Below are positions 1 through 13,400 of a stretch of DNA of 64,000 bases, piece by piece. A model generated the notes under the pieces. The model was not told where the DNA came from. It searched no databases and was given only the letters and a program-made list of their open reading frames with translations. The DNA is from Canna indica (taxonomy: Eukaryota; Streptophyta; Magnoliopsida; Zingiberales; Cannaceae). A program made the translations under genes and the position numbers. Location: the NCBI GenBank assembly GCA_034359265.1, contig CP136896.1:34462001-34526000 (forward strand), given 5' to 3'. Each line of letters begins with the position of its first letter. The first letter of the stretch is position 1.

Positions 1-1375
1 CACATATTCCATCTTGTTGCTAATCAAACTTGCATTTTCTAGTGTTTTGGCATAGTGCCTGTGATCTTCATTAACTGCAAGTTAATGAACATTATTTTTC
101 ACTCTTAGGACATTCATAAGATTTTTATTGAACTTGTAAGCAAGTGTGGGCTTGGTTAGAGTAGCTCAACTATCCTTCACAAATCACCGTGGATGCTAGA
201 TGCTTGTTATTATCCTATTCTAGCTGACACACATTGTATGATATTCACTAGGTAGAGTGGTATCATGTAAAGCCAAACAACTGTTGGCTTATTTATTGGC
301 CTTGTGGTACTAAATTGATCGTTATTAATTTGAATCCCATGTGAGAAATCAAAATTGGTTTAGTTTTGGTGAATTTTAGCCACTTTTGCAGCAACAAAGG
401 AGGGAATTATAAGGAGATGAGTTTAAGGAGAATAATAAGAGAGAAATTGGGATGTGGGACACCATAGTTTCAAGAGTTCATTAAATTTAGTGGACCTATG
501 CTGCTTCTAGCTAATTTCATTAGCAATCCTTTCCTTCTCTGATTCGTAAAAGAGTGAGCATAAAAGATAGGAGAGGAGGAACAAAAGTGAAAGAAAGAGA
601 CTTGAGTGTCCATCATTACTATCCACATTGTCTTATACTCTTAATACCATGCCTATACCTCTTGTTCTGTTTTGTAATCAGATTCTTATTTGTAATTTTC
701 TCAAGTCAACTTGCAACTTATCTATTTCTATCCATAAATCCAAACTAAGAAAACAGAATAAATTTGTTTGAGTGTCCAATTCCAGTATAGGTTCTGATTT
801 TGCAACCCATGAAAAAATCAGTCATATCCTGTGTTAAGAATTGATGTGGTGAGGTGTATATCTGAAGAAAATTATGGAGACTTGTAAGTTGTAACTAATG
901 CACAGAACATGAATATTTTTGGTGAAGGTACTATCTTCAATTGGACTAATTTCTCCAACCAAGAGATAATCTGCTTTTATAAAATTATATATAAAATCAA
1001 AAAAGGTGGACAGTTATGCTAGGCTTTTGACAGTCGGTATCAAACGTATCCCAAAATCTCGTAAGCACGGGATCTAAATCATTTTCATTCTCAAGCTATT
1101 CCTGAGCTAGAAGTGACATGGGGGTGCCCTTGAGACACTTAACTAGATATTTGGCCTTACATAGAGTTCGATGGAAAGATCTTGTAGTTAATTGTAGATT
1201 TTGTTCTTGTTCACTATCGCTGTTGTTTGTTGCATATTTGAAAAACTGCATGCAGCTGAAATCATTAAAGTCAACTCTAGTATATTATGTTCAACAATGC
1301 TGTTTAAGATATGTGTACCTTCTAGTCTATTCATGAACTTTTAAAGCTGTAAATGAGTTGAACTATTTATTTCAG
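1..1375 (+). other. Intron of MDAR upstream of the first visible exon
   Basis: No conserved coding segment is visible on either strand. The sequence is AT-rich and ends in the pyrimidine-rich acceptor TTATTTCAG at 1367-1375. The exon that should come before (end of the FAD-binding half of MDAR) is not found here, so this is read as intron. Short open frames such as 554-748 and 1118-1336 show no recognisable domain. Confidence 0.6.
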
Positions 1376-1465
1376 GTGAAAGCAAAGAAAGTTGTGGTTA
1401 TTGGTGGGGGTTATATTGGCATGGAAGTTGCTGCTGCTGCCGCTGGCTGGAATCTTGATACAACT
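1376..1465 (+). CDS. MDAR: MDAR exon a (NAD(P)-binding Rossmann loop)
   Basis: Thirty codons, phase 0 at both ends. It begins VKAKKVVVIGGGYIGMEVA and ends NLDTT. The glycine-rich GGGYIG loop is the pyridine-nucleotide binding fold. The acceptor is TTCAG and the donor is GTGAGC at 1466. Confidence 0.93.
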
Positions 1466-4400
1466 GTGAGCTATATATTTAGATTTCTACATAGCTTTAG
1501 ATACATGACCAAACCTCTTATCTTAACATGTTCAATAGCATGTATCCACAATTTACAAATCATCAGAGAAATTTACACAGTTAAAATTGTTGTAAACATT
1601 TACCTCTGGATCCATATTTGCTTTAACTATTTTGCATGTCTAGACATTGTTTTAAGTTTAATTTAGCCTTTCCCGTATTGGACAAGCCAAGAATAAAGCT
1701 AAGGCTTGTAAAATGTTATTGTGAGGTTGCCTAACAGATATATCTTCACTGACAAGTCTTAGTTTTTTATTAAAGTTCTCATCCTGATAGCATTTTTTAT
1801 GATCAAGACACTATCCAATTTATTCTTGATTTTGGTTGTTTTTGTCACCTTTTTTCTGAGGCCTTAACCATGAATATATCTTGACCTTTAACGTTTATAA
1901 CAAAAAATATTTGGATCTTTTATTTCTAGCAATTGACAATTGTATACTTTTATTTTTGAATTGATACCAATTGTATCCATCGGTTAGTTATATTTAAATA
2001 AGTCATTAGTATGCTGATGTGGCATTGTTCACATGTCAATTTAATTTAGTCCACATCCCACAAATTATTTTGGGAAAAGGTACAAAAATGCCCCTAACGT
2101 TTTCTCATGGGTACTAAAATGCCCCTAAGGTTTTTTGGGATAAAAAATACCTCTTACGTTATGGAATTGGGTACAAAAATATCCCTATAGGTAAACGGCG
2201 TTAATTGAGAGATAACGGAGCTGACGTGGCTGATGACTAGAACTGATGACGTGGACATGTGGCACACATGCAGTCCAAGATATTTTTTTATGGGTACTAA
2301 AATGCCCCTGACTTTTTCTCATGGGTACTAAAATGCCCCTAACATTTTCTCACGGGTACAAAAATACTCCTAACGTTTTCTCACGGGTACTAAAATACTC
2401 CTAACATTTATTTTGGAGCTAAAATACTCCTGAGGTTATTGAAAATGGTAGAAATATGACATCAGGCTAACTTTTGTTATGTGAGACTTAATAGAGATGT
2501 CGTGGATGTTGACAAAGATGTTGACTTTACACGTGGTGCATATGTAGAGAGCAACTTGCCACGTAAGCGACACATAAGAAATCGAAACCAAAGCTAAAAT
2601 CGAAAACTGAAAATTTAGAAAATAAAAATCAAAACTGAAACCATCAAATCGGTTAATCGAAAAATTTGGTTTGGTTTCAAACCGGTTTTTCAATTAATTG
2701 AATTTTCGGTTTTTTTGTTCACCCCTACGGTTGCGTGACAAGTTGCTCTCTGCATATGCACAACGTGTAAAGTCAACATCTCTATCAGCATCCACGACAT
2801 CTCCGTTAAGTCTCACCTAACAAAAGTTAGCCTGGTGTTATTTTTGTACCATTTTCAATAACCTAAGGGGTATTTTAGCTCCAAAATAAACGTTAGAGAT
2901 ATTTTAGTACCCGTGAAAAAACGTTAGGGACATTTTTGTACCTGTGAAAAAATGTTAGAGACATTTTAGTACTCGTGAGAAAGCGTCAGGGGCATTTTAG
3001 TACCCGTGAGAAAACGTGTTGGCCTGCATGCGCGCCACATGTCTACGTCATCAGTCACAGTCATCATCCACGCCGTGCTCCGTTATCTCTCAATTAACGC
3101 CGTTTACTTATAGAGGTATTTTTGTACTCAATTCCATAACGTAAGGGGTATTTTTGATCTCAATAAAATCTTAGGGGTATTTTAGTACCCGTGAGAAAAC
3201 GTTAGGGGCATTTTTGTACCTTTTCCCAATTATTTTTTAATACGGTAGTCATGTCATTTAGGTTTTAATTGATTGCCACATCTTTATTTTAATATATAAA
3301 TATTCAATATGTTTAATAAACAATTAGCTTAATGACATGGCAACCATATTAAGAAAATAATTTTTTGGATGCTGATTGGATTATATTGACATGTCAGCAT
3401 GCCATGTTGGCGAATAACCAATAGATGGATTCAATTGGTATCAATTTGAAAGTTTAAGTATATAATTTGTATCTTTAGAATGTCTTTATTTATTTCTTAT
3501 TTTGTTTCTGTACGTACTTGGTATGATTTCTTATTAACCTTGCCACCTAGGGTTATGATTTCAAAATCTTCCACTTCCTCCAGCAGCATCATTTCAACAG
3601 CTCCTCTTTCCTTTTTCCTACCAGTCGCAGTAGCAAACTTCTAGCAATCAAGCTCTTTCACGTTAGTAACTTATCTTGAGAATTTCTCTTGGATCAGCTT
3701 GATCATGGCGTAATCTCTTTCGTACGACTCGAAGACCACTCCTCTTGGTACCACAATCAAATTTAATGATACCTATTTCTTTTCTAGGCTCGAATGTTTT
3801 GGTTACTTGTGGGATCTCATAAGAAGACTCAATACCTTGATAAATATCTACCAAACAAAATCGATCTGTCATATGGCAATTAGAAGGATGATGCTTGCAT
3901 TGGAGCCAACTTTGCTAGATATATTTTCATACCAGTAATACATCTTATATATACTCCCTTTATTCATATTTTTTTCTATGCAACAAGGGGATTTGTCAAT
4001 GCATAGATATTATAATCTTCTTAAGCCAAGTGGGATGAAATTCTCCAGTATTACCCTTATTCCAATAATCCCAAAGTCTGGCAACATCAGAATAATACTT
4101 TTACTATAGATATATTTTTTTGTCTAGCTTGTATCCTTCTCCCACACCTCCATGATCAAGTGGTTGAGGTGGAGGTGGTTGATGTGGTTGACATGGCATA
4201 GGTCGTTTTGATGATTATGGTCATGACAAAAATAATTATCCTCGTTTTGATGAGATAGGAAACAATTTCCTTATCTTTTTTAGCCGCCCCTATTAAATAG
4301 GGAATGGGGATCTCATCCTCATCATGTAACCAAATATGAAATATGGAACCTTTCCATATTTCAATGTTTCCTTTCTTCATAATATTTGAATTCAAAAGAA

Positions 4401-7400
4401 CATTTCCTTAATTCAAACATTGTTTTCTTTTAGCAATTTGAATTTTGGAGAATATTTCCTAAATTGCCTCTTCTAGGTTTGACTGGCATGATTTCATCGG
4501 TTATAGATGCGGCATATGATGATAAGATGCCTCAGTTTATTCATTACCCTTGAATAGTCCTCCAATACATCGACATGTGATTGACTTGAGGGCACTATTC
4601 CTTTCCGGGACCAACCTCCAAGGACCAACCTCCAAGCACGAAAGAAGGAACCTTATTAATCAATCAGGGAGGAGGTGGAAGTTAGAATGACATCTATCCA
4701 AAGATAACATGGGATGTTCATATGAAACATCAAGGTTCTAGAAATGTTCAATAAATGTCTATTTTTACATTCCACGACATCATTTTGTTTGAAGGGTATA
4801 GGGATAAGAAGTTTCATGAATAATCCTATATAACCATGTCATACGAGTGTGGTCATCAATGAAGGTAACAAAATACTTGTATCCCAACAAAACACGGTGG
4901 GCTATTAGAGTGAACCAAAACATTAAAGAGATTAACTATGACTATGTGGGCTATGTAGAAAAGACACGGTGGTGTTTACCTAATTGACAAGCTTCATATT
5001 GAAAGGGAACAAAGGACATAGACGATGAAAGGATAGACTTGACAAGCTTCACATTGAAATGGAACAAAGGACATAGACGATGGAAGGATAGACTTGAATT
5101 TGTTGACACATGGATGACCAAGATGATAGTGCCACTCATAGAAGGTGGAGGAATGATATGCTGCTAGGATAGCAAATAGATTCCCTGAGACTCGGTTCCC
5201 CCACTAATCTTTTTCCTCGTCTTGAGATACTTCATAAAACAATAAAACAATGAGAAGGAAAGAAGGTTGCATAATGTTGAAGACTTTCCGTATGTTGATT
5301 GATGGACAAAAGATTGACAGGAAATTTAGGTTAAATAGTGGACTCCTTCAAGGTTTATATTACTAGAAGTCATAATGGACCCTGTGAGGTGGTCAGCAAG
5401 AAACACATGCGAAAGGTTATGAGTGGAGTGAAACATAGAAAAGAGGTTATGGTTTACATGACATGATTAGAGGCTCTAGAATCAAGGATCCAAGACATAT
5501 TAGCGGAGACATTGACAATGTAGAATTTGAAGAAAAGAATATTTTTATTCTTCTCTTTCATGTTTACAATCAGTATACAAGATCCAATTTATAGACAAAA
5601 AATAAAGCATATCTAGGAAAGTTTACAAGTAAGGCAGTAAATAAATTACAATAAAGTCACAATCAAATCATAATCAAATTACAATAAATTAGGGTCTAGA
5701 AATCAGCATAATTGATTTCATTAGTCAACACTCCCTCTCAAGTTGGTGCATAGATATCACACGTGCCCAACTTGTAGACCAATGTATGAAAGGTCCTATT
5801 GCAGACCCCTTTTGTAAATACGTCAGCTAGCTGCTTGTCAGATGTCACATGGAATATGCTCAAGGAGCCATCTATCAGCTTTTCTTTAATGAAGTGCCGA
5901 TCAATCTCTATATGCTTTGTTCGGTCATGTTCAACTCTATATGCTTTGTTCGATCATGTTGAACAAGATTATGAGCTATACTGATGGCAGCTTTGTTATC
6001 ACAAGACAAGGATAGATTATTCTTTTCTAACAACTTCAGTTCTTCCAATAACTTCCACAACCACAATAACTCACAAACACCTTGAGCCATAGCTCTATAC
6101 TTTGCTTCACAACTTGATCGAGCAACCACACTTTGTTTCTTGCTTTTCCAAGTGACTAAGTTTCCTCCCATAAGCGTGCAGTAACCGGATGTCGACCTCC
6201 TATCATCTGGAGATCCAGCCCAATCTGCATCAGTAAATGCTTCTATCTAGAGGTGACCATGTTTGGAGAAAAGAAGACATTTTCCTTGAGCATACTTCAA
6301 ATATCGCAAAATGCGAAAGACAGCCTGCATGTGAGGCTCACGAGGATCATGCATAAGTTGGCTTACCAAGCTGATTGCATATGCAATGTCGGGTCTAGTG
6401 TGCGAGAGATAAATCAGTCTTCCCACCAATCTTCGATATCTTCCCAAGTCAATTGACTCACCGATCCCTGCTTGTAGCTTATGGTACCGGTTTACAACCC
6501 AACATACCAGTTTCTTCCAAGAGATCTAGGATATATTTCCTCTGTGAAATGAAGATTCCCTTTCCTGATCTGCAAATACTCACAAAACAAAGAATCAGAT
6601 TGTGTCCTTGAAAACAAACTGCGATATAATTTTTCTAAGACAAAAAAAGATGGATGCCCTAATCGTCTATGCCATTGAATTATTTCCTGGTTAACATCCT
6701 TATTTCCTCCAAAAAGGGCTTGATTAGGAACTGAACTTTGAACTTTGACTCCCTTCTATCATATATAAGCCATCCTGTAGTCTACCAGTGCCAATCCTCT
6801 TCCAGGTCCTAGGTCCTAAAAAACACAATGGTTTGGAAAAAATTTAATTTTACGGTTAAGAGCTTTGGTGATGGTACTAACAGATAAAAGATTAACTGAA
6901 AATGAGGAACATGTAGTACAGAGGATAGCTTAATATTGGGAGCACAATCAATAGAACCTGTTCCAAGTACAGGAGTAAAAGAGCTATCTGCTATTCTAAC
7001 AATGTCTCTATTAAGGATTGGAGAGTAGTTAAGAAAGTCTTTAGAAGAGCCTGCCATGTGTCTATTTGCTCCAAAATCTGTAATCCATGAATTAGTGTCA
7101 AGGTTGACAATAAAAGCATTACCAGACTTCACAAAATTGGATGTTGCAACGGAGGAAGAGTCAAGCTGAGACAAAAGACGCCTCAGATTTTGTATTTCAT
7201 CATTAGAAAAGGCCTCAGTGAAAGCTATCTTCTCGGATGGTTCCGCTGCTTTTGACAAATTTGCTTGAGCCCTTGTTGAGTTTACATGCCACGACCTTTA
7301 GTAGGTCGACCATGTAACTTTCAGCAAGTCTCCTTGGTATGTCGTGGCTTTCCACAGTAATCACAGCGCAGATGATCTTTATCAGAAGTATAAGCAGTGG

Positions 7401-10400
7401 CTTTCACTTGCTCATGTGACGAACTAGCAGCCAACCCTGCTTTTTCAACTGGTGTTTTATAGAGCATGAAACTTCTCCTACTTTCTTCTTGTTGAACATA
7501 AGAATATGCTTGCTCAAGAGATGGAAATGGATCTTTACCGAGGACTTGAGCCCTTATATGATCATAGTCATTGTTCAAACCGGCAAGAAAATCATAGACC
7601 CGCTCCTTTTCAATCAGTTTCTGAAATTTGACTACGTCCCCGGGACAATCTGCTTGGAAGTCTTGATAATAATCAAGCTCCTGCCACAAGTCACTTAGTT
7701 CAGAAAAATATTGAGAAATTGACATCTCACCTTGCTTTGTGCTATGGACTTTGTTCCGAATCTCATAGATCTGAGCATCATTACCTATTCGTGAGTAGGT
7801 GAGAGAGGCTGCATTCTATATCTTTGTTGCAGTATTGACTATTGAGAAATAAATATGTTCTAGCAATTTGGGGTTGCATAGAGTTGATGAGCCATGACAT
7901 AACAAGCGAATTTTCTGAACCCATTGATTATAGGTGGGATTAGTAGTGGCTGGTTTTCTTGTATCACCAATAACATAACCCTGCAATCCTGTAGCTTTGA
8001 TAAACAATAAACATGACCTTGACCATGCAAGATAATTGTTACCATCAAATTTTACTGGACTAATTTGGTTATCGGAACTAGAGATCATAATTTTCTTGCC
8101 ATCCGTCATTTTTCAATAAAGTAACAGAACAAAGGACTTTCTCACCAGCACCAAACAGAGCCAAAGACAGCGAAGATAGGCCGGAAACGAAGCAACGAAG
8201 CCAACGCTGATGACCGAAAGAAAAACTCTAGTGGGGTGAGCTCCACATGCATGAATAGGGCTGTAACTCGTCTGGAGGTGGCGATGAGAACAAAAAAAGT
8301 TCTAGATGGGAGAGTACCAATTCGATTTTCTAGGGTTTAAGAGACCCCAAAAAGGAATTTTTTCAATTGGAACCTAAATCAGGCATACTGCTCTGATACC
8401 ATGTAGAATTTGAAGAAGAGAATATTTTTATTCTTCTCTATTACGTTAACAATCAGCATACAAGACCCAATTTATATACAAGAAATAAAGCATATCTAGG
8501 AAAATTTACAAGTAAGGCAGTAAATAAATTACAATAAAGTCACAATCAAATCATAATCAAATCACAATAAATTAGGGCCGAGAAATCAGCATAATTGATT
8601 TCATTAGTCAACAGACAACCAAGGTTTAAAATTTCGGTACTCATACCAGTACCATTTTCGGTGCCGAAAGTATGGTGCAACAACACCATACTACAGTAAG
8701 TGCAGTATACTGTAGTATTGTCCAACGGCTGTAGTTTTAAAATACCGTACCGTACCGCTCGATACGGCTGGTGTTTACCAGTTTTTGAAAACCCGATATA
8801 CGAGATACTCGGTATTGGGTGATACCGGGTATCTCGGTTAATACCGCCCGGTATGGGCAGTATTTATGTGGTATTTATCAAATACCGCCCGGTATCATAG
8901 CCTTTTTTTGACAGCACAACTGTCAAAAAAATGACAGCACAACTGTCAAAAAAATGACAGCACAGTGCTGTCAAAAAAATGACAGCACAGTGCTGTAAAA
9001 AAAATGACAAAGACAACACAGTGCTGTCAAAACAGTGCAAACAACACTGTTTTGACAGCTGACAGCATTGTGAGCACAGTGCTGTCAAAACAGTGCAATA
9101 GTACTGTTAAAACAACACAACAAAAAATAAATAATAAAATATTTTTTTTTCACTCGGTATGAGGTTTTTGTATCGGCCCGTGCCGTGTGTCGGTACGATA
9201 CGGTATCGGTACATACCGGTACCGGCCAATGATCGAGATCGGTACCAGTACCGATATTTTAAACCATGCCGCTCGGTATACCACACATACTAGGCGATAT
9301 TATGTAATATTGGGTGGTACGCCCGGTATGTGTTACACTTGGTAGCGACCAAGCTTGTCAAAGGTGCTAGGCACATTCAAGGCGCAAAGGTCCCATATTG
9401 CTTGAGGTGCAAGGCGCAAAAAAAACGCGAGCCTGACTGAAGCAAATCATGCCAATATTACCTGAACTATTCTCAAACAATAAAAAATATGTTATGCAAT
9501 GTAAGAATTTGATTATATGCACCACTGCACCTATAACATTAACCATTCCAACTGAGAATTAAAACATCGCATATCATGAATCTAGAAACAATAAAATCTT
9601 TTAAAGATTAAGAGTTTTTCATGACCCATCAAACTAGATAATTCAAATAATCAAATCAAATATGAAAAACACTAAAGCTTTTAAGTTTTAACACAAAGTT
9701 CGTGACCCTCCTCGTCCCTACTCCTTAAACATCATTTCCAGAGTCCCATTCATTAAAATTACTATCAGTTTTATCATCCCCATCTAACTTGTATCCTTCA
9801 ACATCATCTTCTTTTTAATATGAATGTGCCTCACTTTCTTCAAAGTCACGCGAGTGAAAGAGAAGAAGGAAAAGAGAGAGCAGCAGTGAAAGGGAAGGAC
9901 AAATAGAAGGGCACGAGTGAAAGGGGGGTTGAAGCCCTAAATGTTTTTTTTTTTTTTTTTTTTAATATTACATTTAGTGGTGATCCCCTCCACTTAAGAA
10001 AAAAAATCAAGTTTCACCCAAGCGCTCGGGGCTTAAAAAAAAAAGCTCCCAGGCTCAGCCAAGGATTGTGCCTCGGTGAAGTCGTTGCGCCTTGGCCAAG
10101 CCAAGGCACAAGGTTCAAATGGCGAACCTAGACGCCTAGGTGAGCGCCTTTGACAACATGGGTACCAATTGATACCTGGTGTACCGGATACCGATTTTCT
10201 CAAAGAATTGGTATGTTTCGCATGTACCAGGGGTATGGTACGGTTTTCGAAACCGTGTTGATAACAAGTCAAAGGTGGACGACATAGAAGTAGTGGAAGA
10301 GAACTTAGCCTGCAAAAACTCCTCATATTCCGCCTTAGAAATTGTCACTGATTCAATACTCGAGGTGTTTTGAGATGTTTGAGTCGAGGTAGCAGCGTGG

Positions 10401-13400
10401 ACGACCAAATTTTTGCAGATGCATGAGTGTGTGTAGGGTTGAGCTCTGCAACATTCTAGCTGAAATCAGGTATGGTGTTGCCTGACATCCAAAGAATATG
10501 GCAGTGATTGGTTCTCAGCGCTCTTGACAATCACTAATGAGAATATGCTCTCTTTTCCTCCAAGTATTTGTATTTGGTAGTTCTCCTATAGTGGTGAGCA
10601 TCGAACCGAATCGAACCGGACTAGAAAATTTTGTTAATCGTTTACCGAACCAAAAAAATTCAGTTAATTCGGTTCGGTTAATCGAATTTTTCGGTTTAGT
10701 TTGGTTAATTTACCGAAAAAATTGGTGAAAAAAATAAATACCAAGATTTGAACTCTGGTCAATGACATGAACATATAACACCTTAACTATTAGAGCAACC
10801 CATATTTTTGATATGAATATATATTACTAACCGAACCTATATGTGTAATCATAAATAAAATAAAACTAACAATTATAATTAACCAAGATTCGAACCCAGG
10901 TTGCTGGGATAAAAAAACCCCCTCTTAACCACTTAGGCAAACCACAACATAATATATATATATTAATTTAGTATATATTAATATTTGGTTAATTCGGTAA
11001 TTAACCGAACCGAAAAAAACCGAAAACTTAATTTTTTTTAACCGTTAACTGAACCGAAAATTATTCGGAAAATTCGTTTCGGTTAATTTGGTTTCGGTTA
11101 AGTCGGTTAATCAGTAAATTTTGCTCACCCCTATTCTCCTAGTTTATTTAGGCTATTTTTCTTCATGTTTTTTCCCACTCTCCTACTATCAATAGAGAGT
11201 GTGGTTCTCAATATTATTAGGTTTTTAGATATTTCCATCAACTGATAGAAATACAAAAAAGAGATACATTTGTTGCAAACATGACCTTTAGGATATATTC
11301 ATTAATTTACCTTTTTTCTTGGCAACTATAGACTACAATTACTCCAAATTTCATTTTTATCCTTTCGGTTGTATTTATATAGTATTCATCTTTACAATCT
11401 TCTTAATAGGTCATATTTCCTGAGGAGCATATAATGCCAAGATTGTTTACACCTTCCATTGCTCAGAGATATGAAAAACTTTATCAGGAAAATGGTATGA
11501 AGTTCATCAAGGTAACTTTTCTTGTAACTTGTTGTTATTTGACTGTCTTGTAAATCTATCAATGGATTTACTTGTGTTTCTATGTTTGTTCTCAGGGAGT
11601 TCTTGTTGACAAATTAGCAGCTGGACCTGATGGAAGAGTAGCTAGTGTTTCACTTAGAGATGGATCAATTATAGAAGCAGACACGGTATGTTTTTATTTT
11701 AATCCTTCAGTTTGGCTTAATAAATGTTTGAATTTCATAATTTGCCACCCTGAAACTGCATGGTCTTTTCTTTTATGTTTACATATATTATAGTTTTAAG
11801 AATGTTGACAATTTTAATTATATATTTAATCAGGACAATATTTTATGGGCTCCATTTTTGTGTATTGATGTCTACCTTCATACTTCATAGCACAACATTG
11901 CTCATGTAATAAACAAGAGTGAATATTATCATTATATTATTATTATTATTATTGTTATTCATTCAAATCTTGCCGGTGTCCATATTTTGTTTTGAAAACC
12001 CAATTATATTAAGTGAGTTCATGTGTCAATTTAGTTATTACCCGCCTACTTGTGAAAGGGAGTGCTAAGAAAATACAAGTTTTTGGAAAAGTTGGTCATG
12101 AATCAAATTTAACAGATGCAACTTATTTTTATTCTAAGTTTGTCAAGAATCAGTTCATCTTTTTTACTGATTTATTTTTCAAAATTTTGAAGTGTCTAAT
12201 GATCCAAACTAAACTGGTAAATATAGTGCCTTTTCACATTGGTTTACATTTGGACTTAATGGTTGTCAATATCTTCTCTTTCAGGTTTATCTACTGTACT
12301 GAGTTTGTAAATAGAAACAGTGGATTGTAAAATAAGTTTTAGTGGATATAAATTGTAAAATTACAGGCCATTTGTTGAGGATTGTGGTAAGCAATGAAAA
12401 TACAAAAGGTTTTCACGTTGCTGAATGCTAATTATGTTATTTGGAGTGAAATTATGAAAAAGAAAATACAAAAGTAAATTCCTTTGAATAAGTGGTAGAT
12501 AATCCACCAATAGAACACATGTTAAAAAGTATTGATCACCTATTTGAATTTTTCAATAAAACCAGTTTCTGAACATACAATTGATGAAAAGCCAATCTTA
12601 TGAGGTACATGCTCTTGATTATTTTCTGTCTCATTTAGATGCTGAAATGATCTTGCACTTTAACTGCAGGTCATTGTTGGAATCGGAGCAAAGCCAGTTG
12701 TCAGTCCATTTGAGGACATTGGTTTAAACAAAAATGTTGGTGGAATACAGGTTTTTTTCTAACTATTTTTATCATTCCTCTCTAGCCTCTTTGTTGTTTT
12801 ATCTCTCTCATACAGGTGTACACACTTTTGAATTCCTATCCTGTTTCCTTTTGTTATTTCTTTCGTTCCCATCTTACTATAGTAGTTGAAGAATAAATCA
12901 CTTGAATGACATATATTTCCAATTCTCTGGTATGATGTTTTCCCTCCATCTGTGAGGAGGTTACTTCTTCATTGATTCAACTATCAATTTTGAATTGCAA
13001 AAATCTGATAGCATGAGCTCCTGTTTGGTTCCTTATAATCTTAATGACGATTTTGTTTTGTCATTCAGTCCATTATTCTCAGTGGTCTGGATGGCTTATC
13101 ATACTGAACAATTTTAGACATAATTTTCTTTCAGGATCTACATCTTTATGACTTTCATGAATAACCCTTTCTTACTAAAAAGAAATGGGTGACCCAGTGC
13201 ACGAAGCAATCAAACTTTAGTGGCCTCCGGGGAGGGTTGCGTACAGGTTGATGTACGCAGTCTTCCCCTGCTTTTTGCAGAAAAAGCAGAGAGGCTGTTT
13301 CCGTAAATAACTGTTCTTACTTTGCCGAAAAAATTGTTGCTAATTAGTTGCCGATCAAACTATTCATCTTGGTAGCATAGTTTCGTGTACCCCATGGTAA

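Larger units (their letters stand above)
5519..8613 (-). mobile_element. Short Ty1/copia retrotransposon with two LTRs and 5-bp target duplication
   Basis: The LTRs at 5519-5730 and 8402-8613 are 212 bp each and nearly identical. The element is flanked by GACAA on both sides (5514-5518 and 8614-8618). On the minus strand the LTR reads TGTTGAC to CTACA. A primer site lies next to the 5' LTR and a purine tract next to the 3' LTR. Total length is 3.1 kb against the usual 4.5-5.5 kb: gag, protease, a GAG-pre-integrase stub and the RT-tail/RNase H remain, but the integrase core and most of the RT are gone. It sits at the edge of the hAT block inside the older copia relic. Confidence 0.93.
8620..10257. 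mobile_element. Composite hAT-like block with inverted ends
   Basis: The left end CAAGGTTTAAAATTTCGGTA and right end (10237-10257, complement CACGGTTTCGAAAACCGTAC) are imperfect inverted repeats. Flanks TTGACAAC (left, now split by the copia element at 5512-5518/8614-8619) and TTGATAAC (10258-10265) match in 7 of 8 bases, the hAT duplication length. The block separates two parts of the same copia relic, which supports it being an insertion. A further inverted end at 9247-9268 (complement CATGGTTTAAAATATCGGTA) points to a foldback or a related nested copy. No transposase is present. Confidence 0.6.
1466..11409 (+). other. Giant transposon-filled intron of MDAR
   Basis: About 9.9 kb between GTGAGC at 1466 and TAG at 11407-11409. 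It holds a nested inverted-repeat element, a copia relic, a short copia element, a hAT block and a small hAT element, each listed separately. 1466-1930 shows nothing recognisable. The other introns of the gene are 67 bp to 1.6 kb. Because the exons on both sides are intact and in phase, splicing across this intron is inferred. Confidence 0.85.

Noticed and set aside
1118..1336. Possible upstream MDAR exon
   Set aside because: The translation does not match the segment expected before the Rossmann loop in the family, and no acceptor/donor pair with the right phase was found.
8864..9088. Cys-rich small protein on the minus strand
   Set aside because: A translation of the GACAGCAC/GTGCTGTC tandem repeat; no start context and nothing conserved.
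10033..10326. 97-codon minus-strand frame overlapping the hAT block end
   Set aside because: Crosses the border between the nested repeat and the copia gag relic, so it is chimeric by insertion.
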